Below are positions 53,636 to 63,331 of a DNA stretch of 64,000 nucleotides, piece after piece. Under the pieces are notes generated by a model that was not told the origin of the DNA, ran no database searches, and was given only the letters and a program-made list of their open reading frames with translations. The stretch comes from Botrimarina mediterranea (GTDB lineage Bacteria > Planctomycetota > Planctomycetia > Pirellulales > Lacipirellulaceae): assembly GCF_007753265.1 (NCBI RefSeq), contig NZ_CP036349.1:3009363-3073362 (forward strand), written 5' to 3'. Position 1 is the stretch's first letter; every line of letters begins with the position of its first letter. A program made the translations under genes and the position numbers.

Positions 53636-55148
53636 GATCGATCGCAAAGCGATAGACCATCACGGTTGAAGAGACCCGCTCGACAAGGTTGGCGTTGAGC
53701 CGTTCGACGAGCCTGTCGCACACCGCTCGCTGCGGGTGCCCGATTGGGAACCATTGGGTCACGAGCCACGCGGTCTCGCGCGGCGCCGCTTCGCGAGCGA
53801 AGTCGGGGAGCTTCGCGTCCCAATCTTGCTCGGCTTCGGGGTGGGCTGACACGGTTAGCTTGAGCCAGTCGTCCGGCAAGCCGTAGAGCGCGCCCTCACC
53901 GTAGTGCAGCGGCGCGCCGAGCACGGCCGGCGGCTTGTTCTCTAGGTCGAGACGCTCGATCAACGCGGCGACGGCGTGGAAGTCGTTCTCGCAGTAGTAC
54001 GGGTCGAGGTGACGGTTGAGAGTGGCGCCGACGCCGAACGCAATTAGCGCGGTCGTCGACGCCATGACTATCGGCCGGCCGCGCATCGTCGTGGCGCCGA
54101 CGCCCATCGCCGCGGTCAGCGGGACGAGGACCCACACGTAGTAGCGGTAAGTGAAGCCCGTGCTGACCACCGACGAGGCGGCGAGCACCACCAGGGGCGG
54201 CGCCAGCACCAGCGCGGCGATCCAGACACGGTCGCCAGATTTCAACCGTCCCCAAGCGGCGAGCAGAAGCACCGCGACCGGCGCGATGGCCGCCAGTGCC
54301 CACGGCGCCATCGCGACTATCGCTTCGCGCTTTTGGCCAAGTGACGTCATCTCACGCAGGTCGCTGACTGAAGGTCCCAGCGTGTTTCCGGTGACGAGCC
54401 ACAGGTAGCCCATCGCGTAGGCCTCGGAGTCGAAGCCGACGTGGTGGAAGAACTCGCCGGAGTCAGCGAGGTCAGCGCGGAGGCTGCCGACCAGCGGTAG
54501 GCCGGCGATCGCCAGAATCACAGCGGCGGCGATCGCCCTGCCAAGAGCCTTGCCGCGTTTCTCAGCGAGGAGTAGCCCACCGAGGATGATCAGCAGAACG
54601 CCGCCGAAGTAATGCGTCGCGACCAAAGTCCAAGCGGCGATAAGGAACGCGGCCCAGTCACCCCAAGAGTCGCGCTCACGCAGCCGCCAAGCGAGCAGCA
54701 TCGTCACCGCAGCTAACAAGATGAGCGGCGCGTAGGCGCGCCCGAGTTGACTCATGAGAACGTGATTGGCGGAAACGGCGATCAGCCCCGCCGCCGCGAC
54801 GCCCGCCGCAGCGCCGCCGAGTCGCCTGCCGAGCATGCCAACGAGGGGGATCGTCGCCACGCCGCACAATAGCGAGAACCAACGCGCCGCTTGGTCGGTC
54901 TTCGCCGCGGCAAAGAAGAGGCTCACGACCCAGTGATACAGCGGCGGGAAGTTGTCGTGGCGATACCACTGCTTCGTGAGGTCGGTCTCACAATGGACGA
55001 TCTGCCAGACCTCGTCGTTGTCGAACGACGGCGTCTCGATCCGCCACGCACGCCAGCCCGCGGCCAACGCCGTGATGATGACGATCGCCATCCAGAAGAC
55101 GCGACCGCAGGAACGGTCACGTGATTGCGGAGAGGTGTCCGAACTCAT
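53616..55148 (-). CDS. Family 39-like membrane glycosyltransferase
   Basis: 510 residues with about eleven hydrophobic segments. Near the N-terminus is ETPSFDNDEVWQIV, the GT-C-type first-loop acidic motif, followed by HDNFPPLYHWVVSLFF and LLCGVATIPLVGMLGRRLGG, typical of ArnT/PMT-like GT39. Donor should be a polyprenyl-phosphate sugar. Transcribed in the direction of, and 38 bases after, the 62-residue gene of the pilus locus, so it may glycosylate a pilus or secretion component; that is inference. Last residues (QSAAGP) come from a dispersed repeat. Confidence 0.85.
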   Translation of the reverse strand: MSSDTSPQSRDRSCGRVFWMAIVIITALAAGWRAWRIETPSFDNDEVWQIVHCETDLTKQWYRHDNFPPLYHWVVSLFFAAAKTDQAARWFSLLCGVATIPLVGMLGRRLGGAAAGVAAAGLIAVSANHVLMSQLGRAYAPLILLAAVTMLLAWRLRERDSWGDWAAFLIAAWTLVATHYFGGVLLIILGGLLLAEKRGKALGRAIAAAVILAIAGLPLVGSLRADLADSGEFFHHVGFDSEAYAMGYLWLVTGNTLGPSVSDLREMTSLGQKREAIVAMAPWALAAIAPVAVLLLAAWGRLKSGDRVWIAALVLAPPLVVLAASSVVSTGFTYRYYVWVLVPLTAAMGVGATTMRGRPIVMASTTALIAFGVGATLNRHLDPYYCENDFHAVAALIERLDLENKPPAVLGAPLHYGEGALYGLPDDWLKLTVSAHPEAEQDWDAKLPDFAREAAPRETAWLVTQWFPIGHPQRAVCDRLVERLNANLVERVSSTVMVYRFAIDQSAAGP

Positions 55149-55186
55149 GCGGCGTCGTCAACTCGATCGCGCCTACGCCGCAGTGA

Positions 55187-55375
55187 TCAACGGACGCTGT
55201 CCGTCTCAGTTCCGGTAGGCGGGGCAGGGGGAAGGTCGGCGTCACGACGATCGACGCCGCTGCGGCGTTCGCCGATCGCGCTCGGCGGGCCGGCGGCCGC
55301 CTGGCGGCGGTCGTCTTGTTCGCGTTTCTCTATCAGACTAGCCAGGTCGTCGGGCAACTCAAGTCGATTCGACAC
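55187..55375 (-). CDS. 62-residue protein between secretin and GT39
   Basis: Short charged product starting MSNRLELPDDLASLIEKREQ, with a Pro-rich end. The GERRSGVDRR segment resembles the basic RR-S-G-x-D-RR motif found near c-di-GMP-binding or receiver-type proteins, but no domain is complete. Gap of 27 bases from the secretin stop and 38 to GT39, in operon-like arrangement. Real but function unknown. Confidence 0.6.
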   Translation of the reverse strand: MSNRLELPDDLASLIEKREQDDRRQAAAGPPSAIGERRSGVDRRDADLPPAPPTGTETDSVR

Positions 55376-55402
55376 GGCAGGGCCTCTTCGGCGGAAAGTG
55401 GA

Positions 55403-57199
55403 CTAGCGGAACCACGAACGTTTGGGTCGCTCGACGACTTCTGGCTCCGCGGGGACGACTTCGACGGGATCGCGATGGACGGCGGGCTCGATCAGTTCGG
55501 GCTGAAGAATGTCGGGCAGCCGGCGCGGCCCCGTCGATCCTTCTGGCGGCTCACAGACCGCGGTCGTGCAGACTTCTGTCTCGGTCTTCGGTCCCCAAGG
55601 CCAGGGGCGGTAGCCCTTGAGGTCTTCGTGCGGGTCGGGGAGCCGCGGCTCGTAGGGACGCGGGTTACGAACGAGCGGTCCGGTGAGCAATGGATCCGTC
55701 GCCCGCATGACTTCTTCTTGGTTGCGGCACTCGATCTCGGGAGCGTAAGGAAGAATGTGAGGCACGAGTGCAATGATCAGCTCGCGTCGCTCTTTCACAA
55801 GAGCCCGTCGCTGGAACAACCCGCTAACGTAGGGGATGGTGCTCAGCACAGGCACACGGTTGATCTGGATTGAGTCGGTCTCTTGGATCAGCCCACCGAT
55901 GATCATTCCCTGGCCGCTGTGGAGCAAGGCATTGGTTTGCGTCTTGATGAGTTCCTTGTTGGGGATCCCATCGATCAACTCACCGTCAGAGACTTCTGGA
56001 GCCACACGCAGCAGCACGCGCCCGTCGCGGGTTATCCGCGGCGTTACGCTAAGGATAGTGCCCGTTTCTAGGAACTGAATGTTCTCGGCTGTGGTCGTAT
56101 TGACCGTCGTCGTTGTTGCGTAACCGATGTCCCTACCTACCTGAAGACGAGACTCCTGGCCGTTAACGCAAAGCAGTCGCGGGTTGGCGAGGCTCTTGGC
56201 GTCGGTAGTGGAGATGAGTGCTTCAATCACCAAGTCCAAGTCGCCTCCGCTGGTCTGCACGAAAAAGCCGGATGAACCCGATGACCAAGCTGACCCGGAC
56301 GGCAACGAGGCGGCCCCGTTAATTGCCGTGCCAGGAAGCACGGAGGTTAGACCCTGCGATCCGACAGTAAGAGGCGTCCCCGCGATCCGGCCTAGCGCCT
56401 CAAAGTTCACGCCGCAACGCTGGTCATCTTCCAGGGTCACCTGCAAGAGGTTCACTTCGATCAACACCTGCCGCGGCGGTTGGTCGGCCTCGGCGATGTA
56501 GCGCTCGATGCGTTGCAGGTAGGGCTCGAGGTCCTCGACGACCAGCAACTCTTTCGTGCGGCGGTTGTCTTCGGGGTTGGTCTCGACGTAGTGCGACTGG
56601 CCGACAGCCGAGAGCAGGCCTTCGACGGCTGGTTGCAGGTCGGCGGCCGAAGCGAAGTCGAGTTCGATCACCGCGACACGCCGTCCCTGCGCGACAGGCG
56701 AGAGCGTTCCGCCGGTCGCATTGCTCGTGACAATGACGACGCCGTCGCTCTCGGTCCAGGTGTGGCCCGTCGAGTTCATCAACGTCGTGAAGACGTCATC
56801 AATGGACATCCGCTTGAACTCGGCCGTCACTTGCGTGTCGGCCGGCGCAGCGATGACGAGGTTGAAGCCTTGGGTCTCTGCGAGGGCGGCGAGGACTTGG
56901 CGGAGTGTCGCGTCGCGCACCGAGAGTGAGATCAGCCCCTCATCGTCTTGGACGACGACCGGGAGAACCGGATCTTTGACGAGCGGCGCCACGAACTGGC
57001 CTTCGGCGGCCTTCTCGGGCGCGGGAAGCTGCTCGGCTGAGAGGATTTCAGGGCCGTTGACTACTCGCTCGAGTGTGCTGGCAAACTCTTGCAACGTCGG
57101 CAGCGAAGGCGTCTGCGCGCGCGACGATGCGGCGCCCGCGGCGAGACACGCCACAAGCACCCACCGGCAAGCGGCGAAGGACCACCCGCTATGCGCCAT
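55403..57199 (-). CDS. Secretin (PilQ/GspD-like outer-membrane channel)
   Basis: 598 residues from ATG 57199, preceded by GGAGGGGGTGG, and with a signal peptide (CRWVLVACLAAGAASSRAQ). An STN-like domain lies at about residues 85-145 (LSVRDATLRQVLAALAETQGF, MSIDDVFTTLMNS), followed by a secretin N-domain (VAVIELDFASAADLQPAVEGLL) and the secretin channel with QVLIEVNLLQVTLEDD and the conserved VPVLSTIPYVSGLFQRR. A Pro-rich C-terminal tail follows. It overlaps the PilP-like gene by 11 bases. Confidence 0.92.
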   Translation of the reverse strand: MAHSGWSFAACRWVLVACLAAGAASSRAQTPSLPTLQEFASTLERVVNGPEILSAEQLPAPEKAAEGQFVAPLVKDPVLPVVVQDDEGLISLSVRDATLRQVLAALAETQGFNLVIAAPADTQVTAEFKRMSIDDVFTTLMNSTGHTWTESDGVVIVTSNATGGTLSPVAQGRRVAVIELDFASAADLQPAVEGLLSAVGQSHYVETNPEDNRRTKELLVVEDLEPYLQRIERYIAEADQPPRQVLIEVNLLQVTLEDDQRCGVNFEALGRIAGTPLTVGSQGLTSVLPGTAINGAASLPSGSAWSSGSSGFFVQTSGGDLDLVIEALISTTDAKSLANPRLLCVNGQESRLQVGRDIGYATTTTVNTTTAENIQFLETGTILSVTPRITRDGRVLLRVAPEVSDGELIDGIPNKELIKTQTNALLHSGQGMIIGGLIQETDSIQINRVPVLSTIPYVSGLFQRRALVKERRELIIALVPHILPYAPEIECRNQEEVMRATDPLLTGPLVRNPRPYEPRLPDPHEDLKGYRPWPWGPKTETEVCTTAVCEPPEGSTGPRRLPDILQPELIEPAVHRDPVEVVPAEPEVVERPKRSWFR

Positions 57200-57779
57200 C
57201 CACCCCCTCCACTGGCCTCTTAGCGGCCGGCATGAAGACGACGCCGGTCGGCGTGATGTCGATGACTTCGAAGCCATCGATCTGGTCGCCGACGCGGACC
57301 GTGCGGTCCCCGAGCTGCGCCGCTCTCCCTTCGGGCGATACGAGGATCATCGCGACCCCCTGCGAGCGGATCGCTTCAAAACGCTGCGTCGCATTAGCGG
57401 AAGCATCCCCCTCTGCCGTACGGGCCATGAGGCTGACCGCGGCCGGCGACCAGGCGGGCGCGGCGAACGGGTCGTGCTCGCTCGCCTCACTGGCGGTGAA
57501 CTTCGGCAGCGCGCGCTTCTCTAGCGACGCAGGGGCGAGTGTCGACGAGACCGCCTCGGCATTCGCGGTCTGATTCGCTCTCGTTGGCTGAACTTTTACG
57601 GCCTGAGCCTTAACCACAGCGGGCTTCGGCTTTGTCGGAGTGATCGCAGCTAGGGCGGGCTCTTCGTCACTTGAAGAAAACAACTGCGGTCCCCAGACGG
57701 CGACAAGCGCAATCGCGAGCACAGCCACGATGGCGGCCCGGCCCGGCGTCATCCCATGTTGTCGGAGCCACAGCGTCAT
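57189..57779 (-). CDS. PilP/GspC-like inner-membrane protein
   Basis: 196 residues. One membrane helix (AAIVAVLAIALVAVWGPQLF), a Lys/Ala/Pro-rich periplasmic linker, and a small C-terminal beta domain: ILVSPEGRAAQLGDRTVRVGDQIDGFEVIDITPTGVVF. This is the HR/PDZ-like pattern of PilP and GspC, the link between the inner-membrane complex and the secretin. It overlaps pilO by four bases and the secretin gene by eleven. Confidence 0.72.
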   Translation of the reverse strand: MTLWLRQHGMTPGRAAIVAVLAIALVAVWGPQLFSSSDEEPALAAITPTKPKPAVVKAQAVKVQPTRANQTANAEAVSSTLAPASLEKRALPKFTASEASEHDPFAAPAWSPAAVSLMARTAEGDASANATQRFEAIRSQGVAMILVSPEGRAAQLGDRTVRVGDQIDGFEVIDITPTGVVFMPAAKRPVEGVDGA

Positions 57780-58366
57780 GGCGTCCCCTCGGGCGGCGCG
57801 TTCCCGGCCGTGGTCAGTCCGTAGTACAGCGCGTAAGTCACATCCACCGAACGATCGTCCGAGTCGGGCTGTCGTCGGATCACCATCTCGGTCAGTTCGG
57901 CAACTCGTGGCAGCTTGGTGATCTCTTCAATCAACTGGCAAATCCCTCGATAACTCCCTCGCAAACTCACCGAGACCGTCACCGCTGAGTAGCCCTCTGT
58001 CTGCAAAGCGGCTCCACGCTGAAAGTCCTCGATCGCCACGCTCTGTTGCTCAGCCAAGCGTGTCAGGTCGGCAAGAAACTCTCCTTCCCTCGGTTGGTCG
58101 GGGATTCGGCGGGTGACTTCAGCGACTCGGGCGGCAAGCTCTTCGAGCTCTCGGGTCTGCGTGGCGTGCTCGAGACGCAAGGCGGGGCCTTGCGTCAGCT
58201 TTTCGCGGACGAGTTCCGCCCGACGGTCGAGGTCGATCCTCCATGTCTTCAGCGGTTCGTTCAGAGCAGCACAAGCAAGCGACGCTATCGCGACAGCGCT
58301 CGCTGCTGCCGCGATGTACAACACCCTTACGGGTAATCTCGGTACTCCCGATTGTCTGGGTTGCAT
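57776..58366 (-). CDS. pilO: PilO-like pilus assembly protein
   Basis: 196 residues. One N-terminal membrane helix (LYIAAAASAVAIASLACAAL), a coiled-coil-rich segment (LRLEHATQTRELEELAARVAEVTRRIP) and the alpha/beta domain LADLTRLAEQQSVAIEDF, VSLRGSYRGICQLIEEITKLPRV typical of PilO. With PilN it forms a heterodimer in the inner-membrane ring. Confidence 0.85.
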   Translation of the reverse strand: MQPRQSGVPRLPVRVLYIAAAASAVAIASLACAALNEPLKTWRIDLDRRAELVREKLTQGPALRLEHATQTRELEELAARVAEVTRRIPDQPREGEFLADLTRLAEQQSVAIEDFQRGAALQTEGYSAVTVSVSLRGSYRGICQLIEEITKLPRVAELTEMVIRRQPDSDDRSVDVTYALYYGLTTAGNAPPEGTP

Positions 58367-58399
58367 GAAAACACCCGCCTGCCGGGGAATGCGTGAAAG

Positions 58400-58969
58400 T
58401 TAGAGGTTTCCGCCAATCGAAAACTGCCGCAAGCTAGCGACGCCACCATCGACGGGTTGGGTGTTTTGCACGGTGAGATCGGTGAAGACGCCGGATTCCC
58501 GAAGCTTCGCGGCGAACTCCGCTACCGAGATGCCGTCGATTCCGACGCCGCTCAGTTGCACGGAATTGGCCGAGCCGACGCCCTGCTGGGGGCTGGAACG
58601 CCGGTAAGCCAGGCTGTCGAGGTAAACATCGCCGCCCGACTTCGCCGCCGCTTCGGACATCACTCCCAAAAGCGTCATGCCGTACTCGTCATGCGAGACT
58701 TGCAGTGCGTTCTGTTCGCGAGTGCGTAGCTGAGCGATGCGGGTGTTGAGGACTTCACGTTCTTCGGCGAGTCTCAGGAAAGGGGCGTACCGTGCGTCGA
58801 GGTCCATGAGCTCACGAAGCGCCGCGACACCCCGAAGCCACTCGACTCCAAGGAAGAGGCCGGCGCAGGCGCCAGACGCCGCCAGCCAGAGCAACCAGAC
58901 TCGCGACACGCGTCGCAGCGCGTAGCGTCTCTGGGTTGCGAGAGGGATCAGGTTAAGGCTCTCGCTCAT
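58400..58969 (-). CDS. pilN: PilN-like pilus assembly protein
   Basis: 189 residues from ATG 58969. The N-terminus SLNLIPLATQRRYALRR resembles the cytoplasmic INLLP-type motif by which PilN binds PilM. Then one membrane helix (VWLLWLAASGACAGLFLG), a coiled coil (LRLAEEREVLNTRIAQLRTRE) and a ferredoxin-like domain (VQLSGVGIDGISVAEFAAKLRESGVF). It overlaps pilM by four bases. Confidence 0.83.
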   Translation of the reverse strand: MSESLNLIPLATQRRYALRRVSRVWLLWLAASGACAGLFLGVEWLRGVAALRELMDLDARYAPFLRLAEEREVLNTRIAQLRTREQNALQVSHDEYGMTLLGVMSEAAAKSGGDVYLDSLAYRRSSPQQGVGSANSVQLSGVGIDGISVAEFAAKLRESGVFTDLTVQNTQPVDGGVASLRQFSIGGNL

Positions 58970-59952
58970 AGGACGCCCTCCCGTGACGAATCCCACGCTA
59001 GCGCCGACAAGGCAATCGCCTGACCGAGAAGACAGTCGGGTACGACTGCGACCCCCGTGTCGCGATCCAATGCCGGCGCGCTCCAGGGCTCGACGGTCAA
59101 TCCCAAGGCTTCGCCAACCAACGTCGACAAACCGGGAACGGCGCCTCCCTCACCAAAGACGAAAATCCGCTTTGGCCCAGGCGTTCGGAGTTTGCCGCCG
59201 AGGTGTTCTAGGGTCCGCTTGAGCTCTTGTGTGAGAGGGTAAACGGCGTCCTTGACCGCGTCGCGTATTGCACGCGTCACTCCGGCGCCGTTGGCCGACG
59301 TGTTATCTCCGCCGCCACGTAAGAGCCTGCCCACATCCTTCGCTGGCAGCGACAGCGACTGAGCAACGCTCTGACAAACATCCGCCATGCCGCCGCCGTG
59401 GAGGCGCCGGACATACCTCGCCAGGCCATTAGTCGAAGCGATGAAAGTCGCACTGGCGGCGCCGAAGTCTAGTGCTCCGAGGAGCTCTTCGCGATGGTAG
59501 TCTGGTGAGAGCCGCAGCGCTCTGGCGATCGCCAGGGGCTGGCCGTCGATCGCTTCGCATTGCCATCCCGCAACGGAGAGGCTCTCGACAGCGTCCTCAA
59601 CCCGCCGCGTATCGACGCTTAACGTGTAATCCGCGCCCGACCCGGCGACCCATCGGCCCGCACAACGATCGGCAGAAACAGCATCATCAGCCATCGAAGG
59701 CTCGACCCGACAATCGTTCATCGACAGCGTCGCCGCGGCGTGCGAACCGCACAGACGCTCGGCGAGCACGCGAGCCGCGATGATCTGATCCGCCAACTCA
59801 CGTGGCGATATGCCCTCGGCTTCGCTTGCTCGGACGCTCACCGAGGCCGCGGATAGTCTTAGGCGGTTGTGGTCGGAGGTCAGCTGCGCAACCTTGATTG
59901 CACGCGCCCCGATATCGACGCCAATCCAGCCGCGTGTTGATTTCCAGATCAT
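58966..59952 (-). CDS. pilM: PilM-like actin-fold ATPase
   Basis: 328 residues from ATG 59952 (MIWKSTRGWIGVDIGARAIK). Actin/FtsA-type segments: GWIGVDIGARAIKVAQL (phosphate-1), LGALDFGAASATFIAS (phosphate-2) and RIFVFGEGGAVPGLSTLVGEALGL (adenosine). PilM binds the PilN tail on the cytoplasmic side. The C-terminus continues to the pilN start with a four-base overlap. Confidence 0.84.
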   Translation of the reverse strand: MIWKSTRGWIGVDIGARAIKVAQLTSDHNRLRLSAASVSVRASEAEGISPRELADQIIAARVLAERLCGSHAAATLSMNDCRVEPSMADDAVSADRCAGRWVAGSGADYTLSVDTRRVEDAVESLSVAGWQCEAIDGQPLAIARALRLSPDYHREELLGALDFGAASATFIASTNGLARYVRRLHGGGMADVCQSVAQSLSLPAKDVGRLLRGGGDNTSANGAGVTRAIRDAVKDAVYPLTQELKRTLEHLGGKLRTPGPKRIFVFGEGGAVPGLSTLVGEALGLTVEPWSAPALDRDTGVAVVPDCLLGQAIALSALAWDSSREGVL

Positions 59953-59981
59953 CGTTCTGCCCCGAGGCGTTCGCCAGCGCA

Positions 59982-61118
59982 CTATCCCTGTGACAACGTT
60001 GCGATGTCGAAGACCGGAAGCATCACCGCCAGCACAACAAGGGCGACAAACCCGCCCATCACAATCGTCACGATTGGTTCAAGCATCGAGACCAGTTGGC
60101 GGGCGAGTGTCTGCCCCTCCTCTTCGTAGTGGGCGCCCATCATCTGACTGACTTCGCCGAGGCGACCGGTCTTCTCCGCGGTGGCGATCAGCTCGACGGC
60201 GGAGGGCGGCAGAGCTTCGTTACCTTCGAGAGCGTCGCTGAGGCTCCGGCCATTGCTCACCGCGTCTTCCAGGTCGACCATGAGCCGGCGAAAGACGCAA
60301 TTGCTGATCGCCAATCGGAGCAGTCGCAAGGCTTCCACCAGCGGGACGCCGCTCAAGACCAGCATGCCAAGCAATCGGCAAGCCCTCGCGCCGATCAGCG
60401 ATTGCGTAACGCGTTTGAGGCCGGGCATCCGCAGCAACGCCGTATCAAAAAGCACTCGGCCCTTCTCGGAAGCGACCGCCGCCGCCGCGCCTCCGACGCC
60501 TCCGGCAAGCAGCGGAACCCACAACCACCAGCGCGATCGGGCTTCGTCCGCGATGCCCATCAGCACCCGTGTCACCAACGGCAGCGTCAGCTCGTACTGC
60601 TCAAAAATCGTCGCGAATCGAGGCAAGACGAAGATGACGAGCGTCGTGACGACCGCGAGAGACACCAACGTCAGCAGCACGGGGTATACCAGCATGCCGC
60701 GGATGGTGCGGCGGAGTCGGAGGTCAGCGCGCTGCAGCTCGGCGAGCTGCGTCAGCACTTGCTGCATGCGGCCCGACGCTTCGCCGGCGGCGATCGTCGC
60801 GATGTAGGCGGGGTCGAAGAGCTTCGGGTGCTTGCGGAGCGATGTCGAGAGACTCGAGCCGCCGAGCACGTCGTCCTGGATGTCCTGTAAGGCCTCCCGC
60901 ATCGTCGGGCTTTGGCACTGCCTCGTCAGCGACTTCAAGGCCGAAGACAGCGAGACTCCCGCGCCGACCATCATCGACATCTGCGACGTGAAGTTGACGC
61001 GCTCTTGCAGCGGGATCGACTTGGTGCGACGCCATATAGGCCGCGGCACCGCGGGTTGCTGCGTGCTTCCCAGCAAGAGAGCGGTCGGGTCGGCGAAGCG
61101 GGCGTCCACGGCTTGCAT
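59982..61118 (-). CDS. GspF/PilC-like inner-membrane platform protein
   Basis: 378 residues. Two T2SF repeats: residues 35-165 with ERVNFTSQMSMMVGAGVSLSSAL and IAAGEASGRMQQVLTQLAEL, and residues 240-365 with CRLLGMLVLSGVPLVEALRLL and IATAEKTGRLGEVSQMM, separated by two membrane helices. A third helix ends the protein. It is the platform that works with the GspE ATPase encoded 17 bases upstream. Confidence 0.92.
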   Translation of the reverse strand: MQAVDARFADPTALLLGSTQQPAVPRPIWRRTKSIPLQERVNFTSQMSMMVGAGVSLSSALKSLTRQCQSPTMREALQDIQDDVLGGSSLSTSLRKHPKLFDPAYIATIAAGEASGRMQQVLTQLAELQRADLRLRRTIRGMLVYPVLLTLVSLAVVTTLVIFVLPRFATIFEQYELTLPLVTRVLMGIADEARSRWWLWVPLLAGGVGGAAAAVASEKGRVLFDTALLRMPGLKRVTQSLIGARACRLLGMLVLSGVPLVEALRLLRLAISNCVFRRLMVDLEDAVSNGRSLSDALEGNEALPPSAVELIATAEKTGRLGEVSQMMGAHYEEEGQTLARQLVSMLEPIVTIVMGGFVALVVLAVMLPVFDIATLSQG

Positions 61119-61135
61119 CCGGTCGAATGAGACGA

Positions 61136-62953
61136 TCAGTCAAAAAGCGTCACGCGGGCGACTTCATCCAGGCTCGTCACTTCTCGTGACGCGAGATCAA
61201 GACCGCCGTCGAGAAGCGTCGGCAGGCCCGCCTCGCGGATCCAGTCACGGAGCGTATCAGCCATCGCGTCGCGGGCGACCATCCGCCGCAACTCGGCGTC
61301 GGCGAGGAGCACCTCGTAGACGCCGATCCGGCCGCGGAAGCCTGTGTCGTAGCACGAACGGCAACCTTCCCCACGAGAGAACTTGCGGTTGAAGTCGCCC
61401 TTGTAGTGCAGCGTCTCGAGCAGTTCGGCCGGGGCGTAGTGCTGCGTGCGGCAATGCGGGCAGATCATCCGGACAAGCCGCTGCGCGACGACACCCACCA
61501 GAGCTGCGGCGAGCTTGTAAGGCTCGACGCCCATATCCACCATCCGTGTGACCGCTCCCGCGGAGTCGTTGGTGTGCAACGTGCTCAGTACCAGGTGCCC
61601 GGTAAGGGCCGCCTGCACGGCGACTTTGGCGGTCTCCGCGTCGCGGATCTCACCGATCATGATCACGTCCGGGTCCTGACGCAGAATCGATCGCAAAGCC
61701 GAGGCGAACGTCAAATCGCGGAAGCTATCGACCTGTACTTGATTGACCAGTTCGATCTGGTACTCGACGGGGTCTTCGACGGTGACCAAGTTTGTATGGA
61801 TCGACTTGATGAGCTCCAGCGCCGAGTAGAGGGTTGTCGTCTTTCCGCAGCCGGTCGGGCCCGTGACGAGCACCAAACCATACGGCCGGGCGAGCATCTG
61901 CTTGATATCGCCAAGCTGCCGTGGCGGAATGCCGAGTTCGTCGAGGTTGAACGTGAGGCGTTGCTTGTCGAGCACACGCATGACGACCTTCTCACCGATC
62001 ACGGTGGGCAGAGTCGAGACACGGAGGTCGACCTCTTTCCCATCGACAACCACCTGACAGCGGCCATCCTGGGGCTTGCGTTGCTCGGCGATGTCGAGCT
62101 TCGCCATAACTTTGATGCGCGAAACGACGGCTGGGTAGATGTCGCGACGCGGTCGGATCATCTCCACGAGTTGGCCATCGATGCGGAATCGCACGATGCC
62201 GTGTTTGCGGCTCGGCTCGATATGGATATCGCTCGCAGAGCGCCGGATCGCCTGGAGGATTAGGTAGTTGACCAAGTTGACGACCGGGCTGCCCCCCACC
62301 ATGTCCTGCACGGCGGTGAGATCGACGTCCGTGATGTCGGCCTGCAGTTCGACCGCCGACTCGTCCATGTCAGCGGTGACCGAATCGACCTGGAAGTCGT
62401 CTTCGTAGGCCCGCGCGATCATCCGCTCGATCGATGTGCGGAAGGCGAAGATCGGCGCGACTCGCAGACCGGTTGTTCGCTCGACAAGGTCGAGGCGGTC
62501 GAGATCGTTCGGGTCGTCGAGGGCGATGGTCAAGACGCCACGGACATTGAACAGAGCGAGAACGCCATGCCGTTCGCAGAAGACGCGGTCGAGCGTCCGC
62601 ACAACGATCGGGTCGATCAAACCTTCGCGCAGTTTTAGCGCGGGGACGCCGAGCTGAGCCGCGATGTGGGGCAGCAGATCGTCTTCGGTCGCGACGCCCA
62701 TCTCGAGCAGCGTCTCGCCGAGTTTCATGCCGCGTTTTGCCTGAATCTCCAGCGCCCGCGACAAGTCTTCGGCAGAGACGAGGTTGTCACCGAGCAATCG
62801 CTGCCCGAGTCGCATGGGCGCCTTGGGCGGAGGCGCTGGCGTGGGGCTCTCGACCTCCGCTTGCACCGCCGACTCTAGGGCGTCGAGCGCAGCATCAATG
62901 CTCTGCTCGATGGCGTCTGTGCTTGTCGGCGTTGTCAACGGATGGCTGGTCAT
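61136..62953 (-). CDS. GspE/PilB-type secretion/pilus ATPase
   Basis: 605 residues. N-terminal T2SSE-N domain (LGETLLEMGVATEDDLLPHIAAQLGVP; about 60-160). ATPase domain: GPTGCGKTTT (Walker A, near residue 365), the Asp box and PDVIMIGEIRDAETA (Walker B, near 432), the His box, and a tetra-Cys zinc motif with CPHC and later CRSC (about 494-533). It powers pilus extension or type II secretion. The gene is upstream of GspF and downstream of the STAS gene. Confidence 0.95.
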   Translation of the reverse strand: MTSHPLTTPTSTDAIEQSIDAALDALESAVQAEVESPTPAPPPKAPMRLGQRLLGDNLVSAEDLSRALEIQAKRGMKLGETLLEMGVATEDDLLPHIAAQLGVPALKLREGLIDPIVVRTLDRVFCERHGVLALFNVRGVLTIALDDPNDLDRLDLVERTTGLRVAPIFAFRTSIERMIARAYEDDFQVDSVTADMDESAVELQADITDVDLTAVQDMVGGSPVVNLVNYLILQAIRRSASDIHIEPSRKHGIVRFRIDGQLVEMIRPRRDIYPAVVSRIKVMAKLDIAEQRKPQDGRCQVVVDGKEVDLRVSTLPTVIGEKVVMRVLDKQRLTFNLDELGIPPRQLGDIKQMLARPYGLVLVTGPTGCGKTTTLYSALELIKSIHTNLVTVEDPVEYQIELVNQVQVDSFRDLTFASALRSILRQDPDVIMIGEIRDAETAKVAVQAALTGHLVLSTLHTNDSAGAVTRMVDMGVEPYKLAAALVGVVAQRLVRMICPHCRTQHYAPAELLETLHYKGDFNRKFSRGEGCRSCYDTGFRGRIGVYEVLLADAELRRMVARDAMADTLRDWIREAGLPTLLDGGLDLASREVTSLDEVARVTLFD

Positions 62954-62983
62954 TGATCTAGCAAGGTCGCCACGCAGTGGCTT

Positions 62984-63319
62984 CTATCGCGAGTATTGGC
63001 CGACGGCTTCCTTAACGCCCTCGAAGACTTGGAAGTAGCGGATGACGCCGGTGACGGTAAGGATGTCGCGGCAGAGGGGCGATAATGCCGCCAGGTGAAC
63101 GCCTCCGCCGACGGCGACCGCAGCGTCGCGCGCGTCAAGCAGTGACTCGCAACCCGCGCTGTCGATCAAGGGGGTTTCGGCGAGGTCGACAACCCATTGC
63201 GGGCGGCCGGCGCGGGGCGCGGCGGCGACCGCTTCGTTCAACCTCCCTGCTTCTTCGACATTGAGAGGTCCCTCGACGGCGAACACCTGAACGGCGCCTT
63301 GAGCCGATGTCTTGATCAC
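62984..63319 (-). CDS. STAS-domain protein (anti-sigma factor antagonist-like)
   Basis: 111 residues, just a STAS fold: VQVFAVEGPLNVEEAGRLNEAV, WVVDLAETPLIDSAGCESLLDAR (the phosphorylatable Ser follows LID) and LAALSPLCRDILTVTGV. Such proteins act in partner-switching with an HPK-type kinase. It is 12 bases after the histidine kinase and 30 before gspE, so it may tie control of the pilus operon to that kinase. Confidence 0.85.
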   Translation of the reverse strand: MIKTSAQGAVQVFAVEGPLNVEEAGRLNEAVAAAPRAGRPQWVVDLAETPLIDSAGCESLLDARDAAVAVGGGVHLAALSPLCRDILTVTGVIRYFQVFEGVKEAVGQYSR

Positions 63320-63331
63320 TGCGACGCCTCC